Assembly: GCA_016282415.1 (NCBI GenBank)
Contig: JAEEKO010000016.1
Span: 1-7,579 of the forward strand
Source of the DNA: Caryophanales bacterium
Lineage (GTDB): Bacteria > Bacillota_I > Bacilli_A > RF39 > UBA660
Direction of reading: 5' to 3'
DNA: 7,579 nucleotides
Below, piece by piece: positions 1-7,400 of the stretch (position 1 is its first letter; each line of letters opens with the position of its first letter). Both the position numbers and the translations under genes were made by a program. The notes beneath the pieces were generated by a model. That model was not told where the DNA came from. It did not search any database and saw only the letters and a program-made list of their open reading frames with translations.

Positions 1-218
1 GTAAGTTATTACAAATTGAAGAAAGTAAGAACAGGGAATTCTTAGATAGTTTCAGTGATAGTTCCATGATTAACTTTGGAAGTCAGATTAGAACTTATAC
101 TTTAGAACCATTCCAATTAGTTAAAGACCATCGTACTAATTTTGAGATTACTGATGCTTTTAAAGTCCTTGATGGTGATATATTGGAAATGCTTGAAAAT
201 AATTTAACTATCGAATAA
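1..218 (+). CDS. prfB: Peptide chain release factor 2, C-terminal end (5' truncated by window edge)
   Basis: RF2 recognises UGA and UAA stop codons in the ribosomal A site and triggers peptide release in the cytoplasm. Only the last 71 full codons are present: the frame is entered at position 3 and ends at TAA 216-218. Visible signatures are the FGSQIRTYTL segment (about nt 75-104), then VKDHRTNFE (nt 120-146), then a closing LDGDILEMLE helix. FGSQIR...VKDHRT...DGD is the conserved RF2 ending; RF1 instead has an ERIRTYNFPQ...TDHR pattern, so I prefer RF2. The catalytic GGQ loop, the SPF-type anticodon loop and the usual programmed frameshift site lie upstream of the window and cannot be checked. 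Its stop is 29 bp before tilS with no terminator between them, so the two are probably co-transcribed. Confidence 0.9.
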   Translation, partial: KLLQIEESKNREFLDSFSDSSMINFGSQIRTYTLEPFQLVKDHRTNFEITDAFKVLDGDILEMLENNLTIE

Positions 219-234
219 AATAGACTATTACAAG

Positions 235-243
235 AAGGAGGTG
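235..243 (+). promoter_or_regulatory. Strong Shine-Dalgarno of tilS
   Basis: AAGGAGGTG is an uninterrupted match to the complement of the 16S rRNA 3' end, followed by four T residues and ATG at 248. It fixes the tilS start. It lies in the 29-bp gap after prfB, in which I see neither a terminator nor a convincing promoter. Confidence 0.85.
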
Positions 244-247
244 TTTT

Positions 248-1555
248 ATGAATATTAACACGGATTATTTAAAGAAAAATGATGTTATTGTTGTTGCTAC
301 TAGTGGCGGACCTGATTCCATGTTTTTATTAGATTATTTAAAGAATGATCCAAGAAACTTTAAATTAATCTGTGCTCATGTTAATCATAAAATGCGCCCC
401 GAAAGTGATCAAGAATACATTGAAGTAGAAAAATATTGTAAAAATAATAATATTATTTTTGAAGGTTATGAAATTTTAGAATACCATAGTGATAATTTCC
501 ATAATGAAGCAAGAGTTATTCGTTATGATTTCTTTAAGAGTTTAGTTAAAAAGTATCATGCTGGTTATTTGGCAACGGCACATCATGGTGATGACTTAAT
601 GGAAACTATTTTAATGCGTATTGCGCGTGGTAGTAATTTAAGCGGTTATGCCGGTTTTAAGGAATTAGTTTCGAAGGATAATTATATTTGTATTCGTCCT
701 TTAATTCATTTAACTAAGGATGAAATCAAAAATTATATGGATGCTCATAACCTTTGGTATGCTACGGATAATTCTAATAGCGAAGATCATTATACGAGAA
801 ATCGTTATCGTCATCATGTATTACCATTTCTAAAAAGTGAAGATTCTAATATTCATGAAAAATATTTTAAATATAGCCAAGAGTTATTAAAAAATAATGA
901 TTATATTGAACGCCAAGTAAAAAATATTAGTAAAAAAGCTTATGTTGATAATAAAATTATTATTGATGAATATCTAATTTTAGAAGAATTTGTAGAAAGA
1001 CGTTTAATTAGTAATCTATTACATACAATATATGGTGATGATTTATTTTTAATTAACGATGTCCATATTGATTTAATTGATAAATTAATTAAATCTAAAA
1101 AAGCTAATGGTATGGTTAATTTACCAAATAACTATTTAGGGGTTAAAAGTTATAATACTTTTGAAATTATGGTTAATAACTCGGAAGCTATTAACAATAG
1201 TAATTATGAATTTAATGATTACTTAGTGATGGGTGATTATGAATTTAGTAAAGTGGATAATATCACTGATAATAGTAACTATATTATTCGCTTAGATAGT
1301 AAAGAAATCACTTTACCACTTTATTTCCGTTATCGCCATGATGGGGATAAAATGAAAGTTAAAAACTTAAGTGGTAGTAAAAAAATTAAAGATATTTTAA
1401 TTGATGCTAAAGTACCAATGAGTCAAAGAGACTTAATTCCAATTCTGGTTGATAGTAAAGATCAAATTATTTGGTTACCAGGTGTTAAAAAGTCACAATT
1501 TGATAAAGACAAAAAGGATTTTTGTGATATAATTATTAAGTGTGAAAGGAAATAA
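248..1555 (+). CDS. tilS: tRNA(Ile)-lysidine synthase TilS
   Basis: TilS uses ATP and lysine to convert C34 of the CAU-anticodon tRNA-Ile to lysidine, switching it from AUG to AUA reading. It is cytoplasmic and essential in most bacteria, and especially relevant in an AT-rich genome that uses ATA codons. The 435-residue product begins with an N-type PP-loop ATPase domain (about residues 12-195). This carries the signature SGGPDS at 19-24, HVNHKMR at 44-50, the TAHHGDD motif at 110-116 followed by ETILMRIARGSNLSGYAG, and NRYRHHVLP at 185-193. A variable middle region follows, then a C-terminal TilS substrate-binding domain (about 345-430) with RYRHDGDKM and a WLPGVKKS ending. Length fits Firmicutes TilS. 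The start is set by the strong AAGGAGGTG site. It sits between prfB and ftsH; the gap to ftsH is 3 bp, implying one operon. Confidence 0.96.
   Translation: MNINTDYLKKNDVIVVATSGGPDSMFLLDYLKNDPRNFKLICAHVNHKMRPESDQEYIEVEKYCKNNNIIFEGYEILEYHSDNFHNEARVIRYDFFKSLVKKYHAGYLATAHHGDDLMETILMRIARGSNLSGYAGFKELVSKDNYICIRPLIHLTKDEIKNYMDAHNLWYATDNSNSEDHYTRNRYRHHVLPFLKSEDSNIHEKYFKYSQELLKNNDYIERQVKNISKKAYVDNKIIIDEYLILEEFVERRLISNLLHTIYGDDLFLINDVHIDLIDKLIKSKKANGMVNLPNNYLGVKSYNTFEIMVNNSEAINNSNYEFNDYLVMGDYEFSKVDNITDNSNYIIRLDSKEITLPLYFRYRHDGDKMKVKNLSGSKKIKDILIDAKVPMSQRDLIPILVDSKDQIIWLPGVKKSQFDKDKKDFCDIIIKCERK
1525..1533 (+). promoter_or_regulatory. Possible internal extended -10 promoter for ftsH
   Basis: TGATATAAT, inside the last codons of tilS, is a perfect extended -10 (TGnTATAAT). 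No good -35 hexamer lies 16-18 bp upstream; TTGATA at 1500-1505 is about 22 bp away, which is too far. A start near 1540 would leave a leader of roughly 19 nt containing the ftsH Shine-Dalgarno. Chance TATAAT matches are common in DNA this AT-rich, so this is only a candidate for separate ftsH expression. Confidence 0.3.
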
Positions 1556-1558
1556 AAA

Positions 1559-3520
1559 ATGAAAAAGAAAAACATATTTAAAACAATTTTTCCTTATTTA
1601 CTATTAATTTTAGTAGCTGTAGGATGTATGTATTTTTTAGAATATAAAAAATACAAGGTTAATAAATTAACTACTGGTGATTTTATTAGTGCATTAAATG
1701 CTGAAAAGATTACTGAATTAACTATTACTCCTAAAAGTAGTGATAGTGTTTACTACTTAGAAGGTAAATTAGATGGTTATGGTAAGTATGAAACATTTAA
1801 AACTAAAGTTGTTGAATCAAATATTACATTAGTTAATGAATATGCTAATTCTCATGACTTAGATTTATATGATACTAACAAAGATCCAGGAAATAGTTCA
1901 TTATTATTAATTATTATTAATGTTGCTCCAATCTTAATTATCTGTGTTGCATCATACTTTTTATTCACTAGACTTGCTAGTGGTAATAATAAATCAATGG
2001 ATTTTGGAAGAAGTAGAGCTCGATTATCTGAGGATGGTGGCAAAACAAGATTTAGTGATGTTGCTGGATTAAGTGAAGAAAAAGAAGAAGTTAGTGAATT
2101 AATTGATTTCTTAAAGAATCCTAAGAAGTTCCAAAAATTAGGAGCAAGAATTCCTAAAGGCGTATTACTTGTAGGTCCTCCAGGAACTGGTAAAACATTA
2201 CTTGCTAAAGCGGTTGCTGGTGAAGCTAACGTTCCATTCTTCTTTATTAGTGGTTCTGATTTTGTAGAATTATTCGTTGGTGTTGGAGCTAGCCGTGTTC
2301 GTGATATGTTTAAACAAGCTAAACAATGTGCGCCATGCTTAATCTTTATTGATGAAATTGATGCAGTTGGCCGTCAAAGAGGTACTGGTTTAGGTGGTGG
2401 CCACGATGAACGTGAACAAACATTAAACCAATTATTAACGGAAATGGATGGCTTTGGTGCTAATGAAGGTATTATCATTATTGCGGCTACAAACCGTCCA
2501 GATGTACTTGACCCTGCGTTATTAAGACCAGGAAGATTTGACCGCCAAGTTACAGTTAATTTACCTGATTCTAAAGCTCGTGAAGAAATTTTACAAGTAC
2601 ATGCTCGTGATAAAAAATTTGCTAGTGATGTAAGCTTAACCAATTTAAGTTTAAGAACACCAGGATTTAGTGGTGCTGATCTAGAAAACTTACTTAATGA
2701 AGCAGCATTACTTGCAGTAAGACGTAATAAGAATGTTATTACTATGGATGAAATAGATGAAGCTACTGACCGTGTAATTATGGGACCTGCTAAACCAAGT
2801 CGTAAATTTACGGATAAAGAAAAACGTTTAGTAGCAATCCATGAATCTGGCCATGCGGTTATTGGATTAAAATTACAAGATGCTAATGAAGTTCATAAAA
2901 TTACAATTATTCCACGTGGTATGGCTGGTGGATATACTATGATGCTTCCAAAAGAAGAAAAAATAGCTATTGCTACTAAGAAAGAATTACTAGATTCAAT
3001 TACAGGTTTACTTGGTGGACGTGTTGCTGAAGAAATGTTCTTAAACGAAATTACTACCGGAGCATCTGATGACTTTAAAAAAGCTACTAATATTGCTCGT
3101 AGTATGGTAACTGAGTATGGTATGAGTGATTTAGGACCAATGCAATTAGAACAAAGAAGTGAAAATGTCTTCTTAGGAAGAGATTATACTTCACATAAAA
3201 ACTTCTCTGATCAAGTTGCGCTAGAAATTGATCAAGAAGTAAGAAAAATAATTGATGAATGTTATAAAAATGCTGTTAAGATTATTGGTGATAATAAAGA
3301 TCTAATTAATCTATTAGCAGATGCATTAATGGTTCGTGAAACATTAACTCGTGAACAAATTATTAAAATTGTTGAAACTGGTAAAAATGATGAAGAAACC
3401 ATTAATACCGAATTAACATTAAAAGAAAAAGCTAAATCTTTAAAAATCAAAGGTTATACTAAAATGACTGATGATGAATTAAAAGAAGCAATTAAAAATA
3501 AAGAAATCAAGGATAAGTAA
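1559..3520 (+). CDS. ftsH: ATP-dependent zinc metalloprotease FtsH
   Basis: FtsH is a membrane-bound hexameric AAA+ protease that extracts and degrades unassembled or damaged membrane proteins and selected cytosolic regulators. In this 653-residue product, a first membrane segment (about 9-28), an extracytoplasmic FtsH-ext region (about 32-112) and a second membrane segment (about 114-137) are followed by the AAA+ module. That module has DVAGLSEEKEE at 167-177, Walker A GPPGTGKT at 206-213, pore loop FVG at 239-241, Walker B LIFIDE at 261-266, and second-region-of-homology arginines in RPGRFDR at 323-329. The M41 peptidase has HESGH at 428-432 (zinc ligands H428 and H432, catalytic E429) and the third ligand probably D505 in TGASDDF. 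All catalytic residues look intact. The start at 1559 is supported by GAAAGGA upstream within the tilS end. The odd part is the tail after about 617, which resembles a Rho N-terminal/SAP helix-extended-helix motif instead of the usual unstructured end. It is transcribed with tilS and closed by a terminator. Confidence 0.98.
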   Translation: MKKKNIFKTIFPYLLLILVAVGCMYFLEYKKYKVNKLTTGDFISALNAEKITELTITPKSSDSVYYLEGKLDGYGKYETFKTKVVESNITLVNEYANSHDLDLYDTNKDPGNSSLLLIIINVAPILIICVASYFLFTRLASGNNKSMDFGRSRARLSEDGGKTRFSDVAGLSEEKEEVSELIDFLKNPKKFQKLGARIPKGVLLVGPPGTGKTLLAKAVAGEANVPFFFISGSDFVELFVGVGASRVRDMFKQAKQCAPCLIFIDEIDAVGRQRGTGLGGGHDEREQTLNQLLTEMDGFGANEGIIIIAATNRPDVLDPALLRPGRFDRQVTVNLPDSKAREEILQVHARDKKFASDVSLTNLSLRTPGFSGADLENLLNEAALLAVRRNKNVITMDEIDEATDRVIMGPAKPSRKFTDKEKRLVAIHESGHAVIGLKLQDANEVHKITIIPRGMAGGYTMMLPKEEKIAIATKKELLDSITGLLGGRVAEEMFLNEITTGASDDFKKATNIARSMVTEYGMSDLGPMQLEQRSENVFLGRDYTSHKNFSDQVALEIDQEVRKIIDECYKNAVKIIGDNKDLINLLADALMVRETLTREQIIKIVETGKNDEETINTELTLKEKAKSLKIKGYTKMTDDELKEAIKNKEIKDK

Positions 3521-3533
3521 TCCTTGGTTTTTT
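3504..3533 (+). terminator. Intrinsic terminator overlapping the ftsH 3' end
   Basis: CAAGGAT (3508-3514) pairs perfectly with ATCCTTG (3520-3526) around the 5-nt loop AAGTA. The stem can extend by a T-G wobble and A-T pairs. T6 follows at 3528-3533 and AAA precedes the stem. The left arm lies within the last codons of ftsH and the loop and right arm contain the TAA stop (3518-3520). It separates the prfB-tilS-ftsH operon from the downstream unit. Confidence 0.85.
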
Positions 3534-3534
3534 A

Positions 3535-3566
3535 TTGCAATAAAAAGTTACTTATGTTACTATAAT
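3535..3566 (+). promoter_or_regulatory. Probable promoter of the zinc finger/HTH gene, with a direct repeat
   Basis: Immediately after the terminator lie TTGCAA (3535-3540, 4 of 6 to the -35 consensus) and, 17 bp on, TACTAT (3558-3563, 4 of 6). This overlaps a perfect TATAAT at 3561-3566, which would give a long 20-bp spacer from TTGCAA. Two copies of GTTACT (3547-3552 and 3556-3561), spaced 9 bp start to start, sit in the spacer and touch the -10. They are a candidate operator for autoregulation by the HTH protein just downstream. Need for a promoter is supported by the terminator directly upstream. The exact -10 and the operator are inferred. Confidence 0.55.
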
Positions 3567-3569
3567 AAT

Positions 3570-3577
3570 AGGGTGAT
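3570..3577 (+). promoter_or_regulatory. Shine-Dalgarno of the zinc finger/HTH gene
   Basis: AGGGTGAT resembles the GGTGAT half of the consensus, three bases before ATG 3581. It is weaker and closer to the start than the sites of the other genes. If transcription starts 7-10 nt after the proposed -10, the leader would be only about 8-12 nt and the site would lie at the very 5' end of the mRNA. Confidence 0.5.
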
Positions 3578-3580
3578 AAT

Positions 3581-4471
3581 ATGATATGTCCAAAATGTAA
3601 GAGTATTAATGTAAGAGAGGAAAAACATCATCACGTGGTTAATCTTAAAAACCATATTATTGAGTTTGATGCACCACGTATGATTTGTCATGATTGTAAA
3701 AATATTGTGCCAGAAAAAGAATTAGATTTTAATGCCGAAATCATACAAAATGATTTATATAGTGCTAAATATGGTATTCCGAAAGAGGATATTGTTTTAA
3801 TGCGCAAAAAATTAAATTTATCCCAAGAGTTATTTGCAAGAATTATTGGTTGTGCTAAAAAAACTTTAGTTAGTTATGAAGTTGGTTATTCTATTCCTAA
3901 TGATATCTATATGGGAGTATTAAAACTAATTAGAGCAGATAATAAAATGATTTTAGAAATACTAAATGCGAATAAAGATGGTTATACTAAAGAAGAATAC
4001 AACAAAATATTAAATCGTATTAATCTGAAAGATTCTAAATCAATTGTTAGTAATGAAGAATTAATCAATAATATGATTCTATATTTTGCAGAAAATGGTG
4101 TTAGTAAAACTAAAGTTATGTGTTTATTATTCTTATCAGAATATGAATACTTTAAGAAATATCATAAATTATTAACAAATTTAGATTATATTAATAATGC
4201 TAATTACTTAAATATCTTTACTTTTGAAGATATCGTAATTAATTTAATTAATAATCGTAAGTTATCATTAATATATGATGTTAGTTTGAATAAAGAAATG
4301 TGTTATATCAAATCAAATGAAGTAATTGATATGACAGCCTTTGATCCTAATGTGTTTGCAATAATTGAAGATATTAAGAAAAATCATAAATTATTAAGTG
4401 TTGAACAAACTTTAAAAACGGTTAAAAACAACGAAGTGTTTAAAAATAGTAATAATAAAATAACATTCTAG
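3581..4471 (+). CDS. MqsA/YgiT-type zinc finger, HTH and Panacea-like (DUF4065) antitoxin/regulator protein
   Basis: The 296-residue protein has three parts. Residues 1-45 hold a CxxC (C3, C6) ... CxxC (C36, C39) zinc finger of the MqsA/YgiT antitoxin N-terminal type. Residues about 66-120 are an Xre/HTH_3-like DNA-binding domain: a PKEDIVLMRKKLNLSQELFA stretch followed by VSYEVG, as in MqsA. Residues about 158-286 begin ELINNMILYFAENGVSKTK, then MCLLFLSEYEYFKKY, matching the 'sKtKLnKLLFyaDf.hyk..g' opening of the Panacea/SocA-like DUF4065 domain, and later show the FA-I-EDIKKNHKLLS pattern typical of its end. In this family such proteins are antitoxins that neutralise varied toxins or act as autorepressors. 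The central YxxxxxGPVP segment of Panacea is not recognisable here (YINNANYLNIFTFED instead), so the domain is divergent. No recognisable toxin adjoins: upstream is ftsH beyond a terminator, downstream a surface protein whose Shine-Dalgarno overlaps this stop. Domain calls are by eye; the biological role is inference. Confidence 0.8.
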   Translation: MICPKCKSINVREEKHHHVVNLKNHIIEFDAPRMICHDCKNIVPEKELDFNAEIIQNDLYSAKYGIPKEDIVLMRKKLNLSQELFARIIGCAKKTLVSYEVGYSIPNDIYMGVLKLIRADNKMILEILNANKDGYTKEEYNKILNRINLKDSKSIVSNEELINNMILYFAENGVSKTKVMCLLFLSEYEYFKKYHKLLTNLDYINNANYLNIFTFEDIVINLINNRKLSLIYDVSLNKEMCYIKSNEVIDMTAFDPNVFAIIEDIKKNHKLLSVEQTLKTVKNNEVFKNSNNKITF

Positions 4472-4477
4472 GAGGAG
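4470..4477 (+). promoter_or_regulatory. Shine-Dalgarno overlapping the preceding stop codon
   Basis: AGGAGGAG starts inside the TAG stop (4469-4471) of the zinc finger/HTH gene and lies 5 nt before ATG 4483. It is a strong site that decides the start of the large surface protein. Terminating ribosomes on the first gene would cover it, so the two genes are probably translationally as well as transcriptionally coupled. Confidence 0.85.
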
Positions 4478-4482
4478 ATAAT

Positions 4483-7400
4483 ATGGCTAATAATAAGCGA
4501 AAGAAAACTATTAGTAAAAAAGTATCTTTTGATTATAAATATATATTATTAGTACTACTATTGTCTTTATTTATTCCTAGTTTCTATAAGGTGAATAAAA
4601 AGGTAACAGAAAAAGTACAAGATATTATTGAAGAGGTTATTTATATCCCATCATCTCCAGTAATTGAAGCTACTAATGAAGGATGGACTACAGAAAACGT
4701 TATTAAAATAAAGAAAGATGCTGCATCAAGACATGGCATTAGTTATTATGAATATTGTATTAGGGAAGATGAAGACTTTTCAAAATGTGAATGGAATCGT
4801 ACTGATACTAAAAATATAGTGGTTAGTAAAACTGGTGTTTACAACATTGTATTTAGAGCAGTAAATAGTAAAGATAAACATTCTAAGTTAAGTAATACCA
4901 TCAAAGTATATATTGATAATGAAGCACCAGTGATTGATGCTAGTAGTTTGAAACTAAAAATATATGATACTAAAATTGATATTAGTATTAAAGCTACTGA
5001 CGAAAACAGTGGTGTTGGAGTAATAAGTTATAGTTTTGATAATGAAAATTATCAATTATTAGATCCTATTAATGGAATTACCGGTTTAAAACCTAATACT
5101 GATTATGATTTATATATTCGTGTATCTGATCAACTAGGTAATTCTAAAACTATTAAAACTACTATTAAAACTACTAAAAGAGGAGCATTACCAATTGATC
5201 AAAATGGTAATGCTATTGGTGATGAAGAAGAACCAACTATTCCTGAAGAAATAGATGACTTTATTCCACAAATAAGTCTAGGAGATGTTCCAACTAGTAT
5301 GGAATATGGGGAAAGTTATGTTTTACCAACCGATTATCGTTTTGGTAAGAGTGGTGGAACCGTAACATGTAGTGTTAATGGCTCAGTAATTGATAATACC
5401 GCGGATTTAAAAATTGGTACCCAAAATATTATATGTGAAGCTAAAGGAAATAATGGATTAACTACAATTGTTGAAAAAGAAGTAACTGTTAATTATATAA
5501 CAGCAGAAGATGAAGCTTGGGATGGTTACGTATTATTAAATCTATATTATCCAGTAAATTCTACTAATAGAATGTGGCGTTTAAATAACACCAACGTAGT
5601 TCGTGATGGTTCAAATAACTCCGAATGGGTTGATTATACCGGACCAATCACAATTCGTGTTGAGGATATTTCTAACATTTATATAAAATATACTTTAAAT
5701 GATCAAGAAATGATTGATACTAGAGGTGATGCTTTAGTAGATATTCGTCCTGATTCATTTAATGTTTATAGTTTTAATAATACGAAAGTTGAAATTGTCT
5801 ATGACGATAATGCTAAAACTAAGGAATATAGCATTAATGGTGGTGAATGGATAACTTATACCGCACCATTCTATGTTGGACCTAATACTATTATTGAAGC
5901 AAGAGTAACTAAAGATATTAACACTTATGATAAAACCGGTGATTTAATTCATACTAAAACCGTCACTAAATTAGATAGTGTTTATATTAAAGAGAAAGCT
6001 TGGTCAACTAATCAAATATTTGGTAAAGTTGATATCAATATTCAAACTAGTCCAAATAGTGTTAGTTTTGATGAAAAGAGTTTAGTAACGATTACTTATC
6101 AAAGTGATAGTGAAAATCAAGTGTATCGTTTAAATGGTGGAGCATGGCAAAACTATAATGGTCCATTTGAAGTAGGAAAAGATACTTTAATTGAAGCTTA
6201 TGCTACAGCAACTCGTGAAGTAACAAAGAGTGATGGTACTAAATATAGTGGTCAAACTGATGGAACTGCATCAGCACGTGTTTATAACAGCACTGATTAT
6301 AAAGACTACCGTGTAAGCTTATCAGCTAATACGAATATAGATGTTACTGAAAAGAGTAATGTTTATGTATCTACTGATAATAATTTACAATCATTAAGTT
6401 ATTCTATTAATGGTGGCGAGTGGATTGATACAGCTGCTCAAAGTAATAAATATTATAAAATTGCAGAATTAGGAGTTAATGATTCAATTACGGTTAAAGC
6501 TGATTATTTAAGTAATAACAATATTCCTAAAGTAGCCTATGATTCATTAACAGTTGGGGAAAATAAAAATAGTTTAAGAGTATCAATTAATACCGCTAAT
6601 AATGTATTAGATAACTCAACAACACCAGTTACAATTACTACTAATTATCCTACGGATACTTTAGAATATCGTATTAATGGTGGAGATTGGGTTGCTTATA
6701 CTGAACAATTTATGGCTCATAGCGATAATTTAATAGAGGTTAGAGCAACTAAAGCTAATAGTGATAATACAACACAAGAAGTATTTAAATCAAAATATAT
6801 TAAAACAACTCCACTTAATATTAGTGTTGCAGCGAAGAATAATTATGTTTATGTTGATAAAACAACAACTGTTAGTTTATCCTCTAATTATGCTAGTGCA
6901 TCTTTAAAATATAGTTATGATAATACTAATTGGAGTAATTATAGTAGCCCTTTAGTAGTAAGTGGTGATACAACTGTATATGGTTTAGCTACTTATACTG
7001 ATTCTAAGGGTAATATTCAAACCGCTAGTGGTTCAACTAAAGTAACATTACTAAATAACTTAACTGGCCCAAATATTGCTTTATCAAAAACAACAACTAC
7101 GACAACGCCAGTGACTGTAACATTAAGTTCAGCATTTGATGGTGATATTTATTACAGCATTGATAATAGTAGTTATACTAAATATAGTGAACCATTTACA
7201 GTAAGCCAAAACTGTTATATTAAGGCTTATTATATTCGTGAAAGTGATGAACTTGAATCAAGAACAACTACATATCATGTAACTAATATTCGTAATACGA
7301 ATTTACCAACCGTATTAATTAGTGCTAATCCAAATCCTAATGATAGTGCAGATTTAGTTGATGAAGTAACGGTTTCAATTAGCGCTTATGATTACGATAA

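Noticed and set aside
219..247. Promoter or terminator between prfB and tilS
   Set aside because: The 29-bp gap contains only a strong Shine-Dalgarno; no hairpin with a T-run and no plausible -35/-10 pair.
1852..2043. Minus-strand 63-codon open frame
   Set aside because: It lies wholly inside ftsH (second membrane segment and linker), has no Shine-Dalgarno or recognisable motif, and is a shadow of a certain gene.
2374..2643. Minus-strand 89-codon open frame
   Set aside because: It is antisense to the AAA+ core of ftsH, the best-conserved part of the protein; no features of its own.
3262..3450. Minus-strand 62-codon open frame
   Set aside because: It is antisense to the ftsH 3' region. Its hydrophobic composition is explained by the reverse complement of Lys/Glu/Asn-rich codons.
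5149..5172. CRISPR-like or mobile-element repeat
   Set aside because: Only two 12-bp copies without spacers, lying inside a continuous reading frame; no terminal inverted repeats or transposase nearby.
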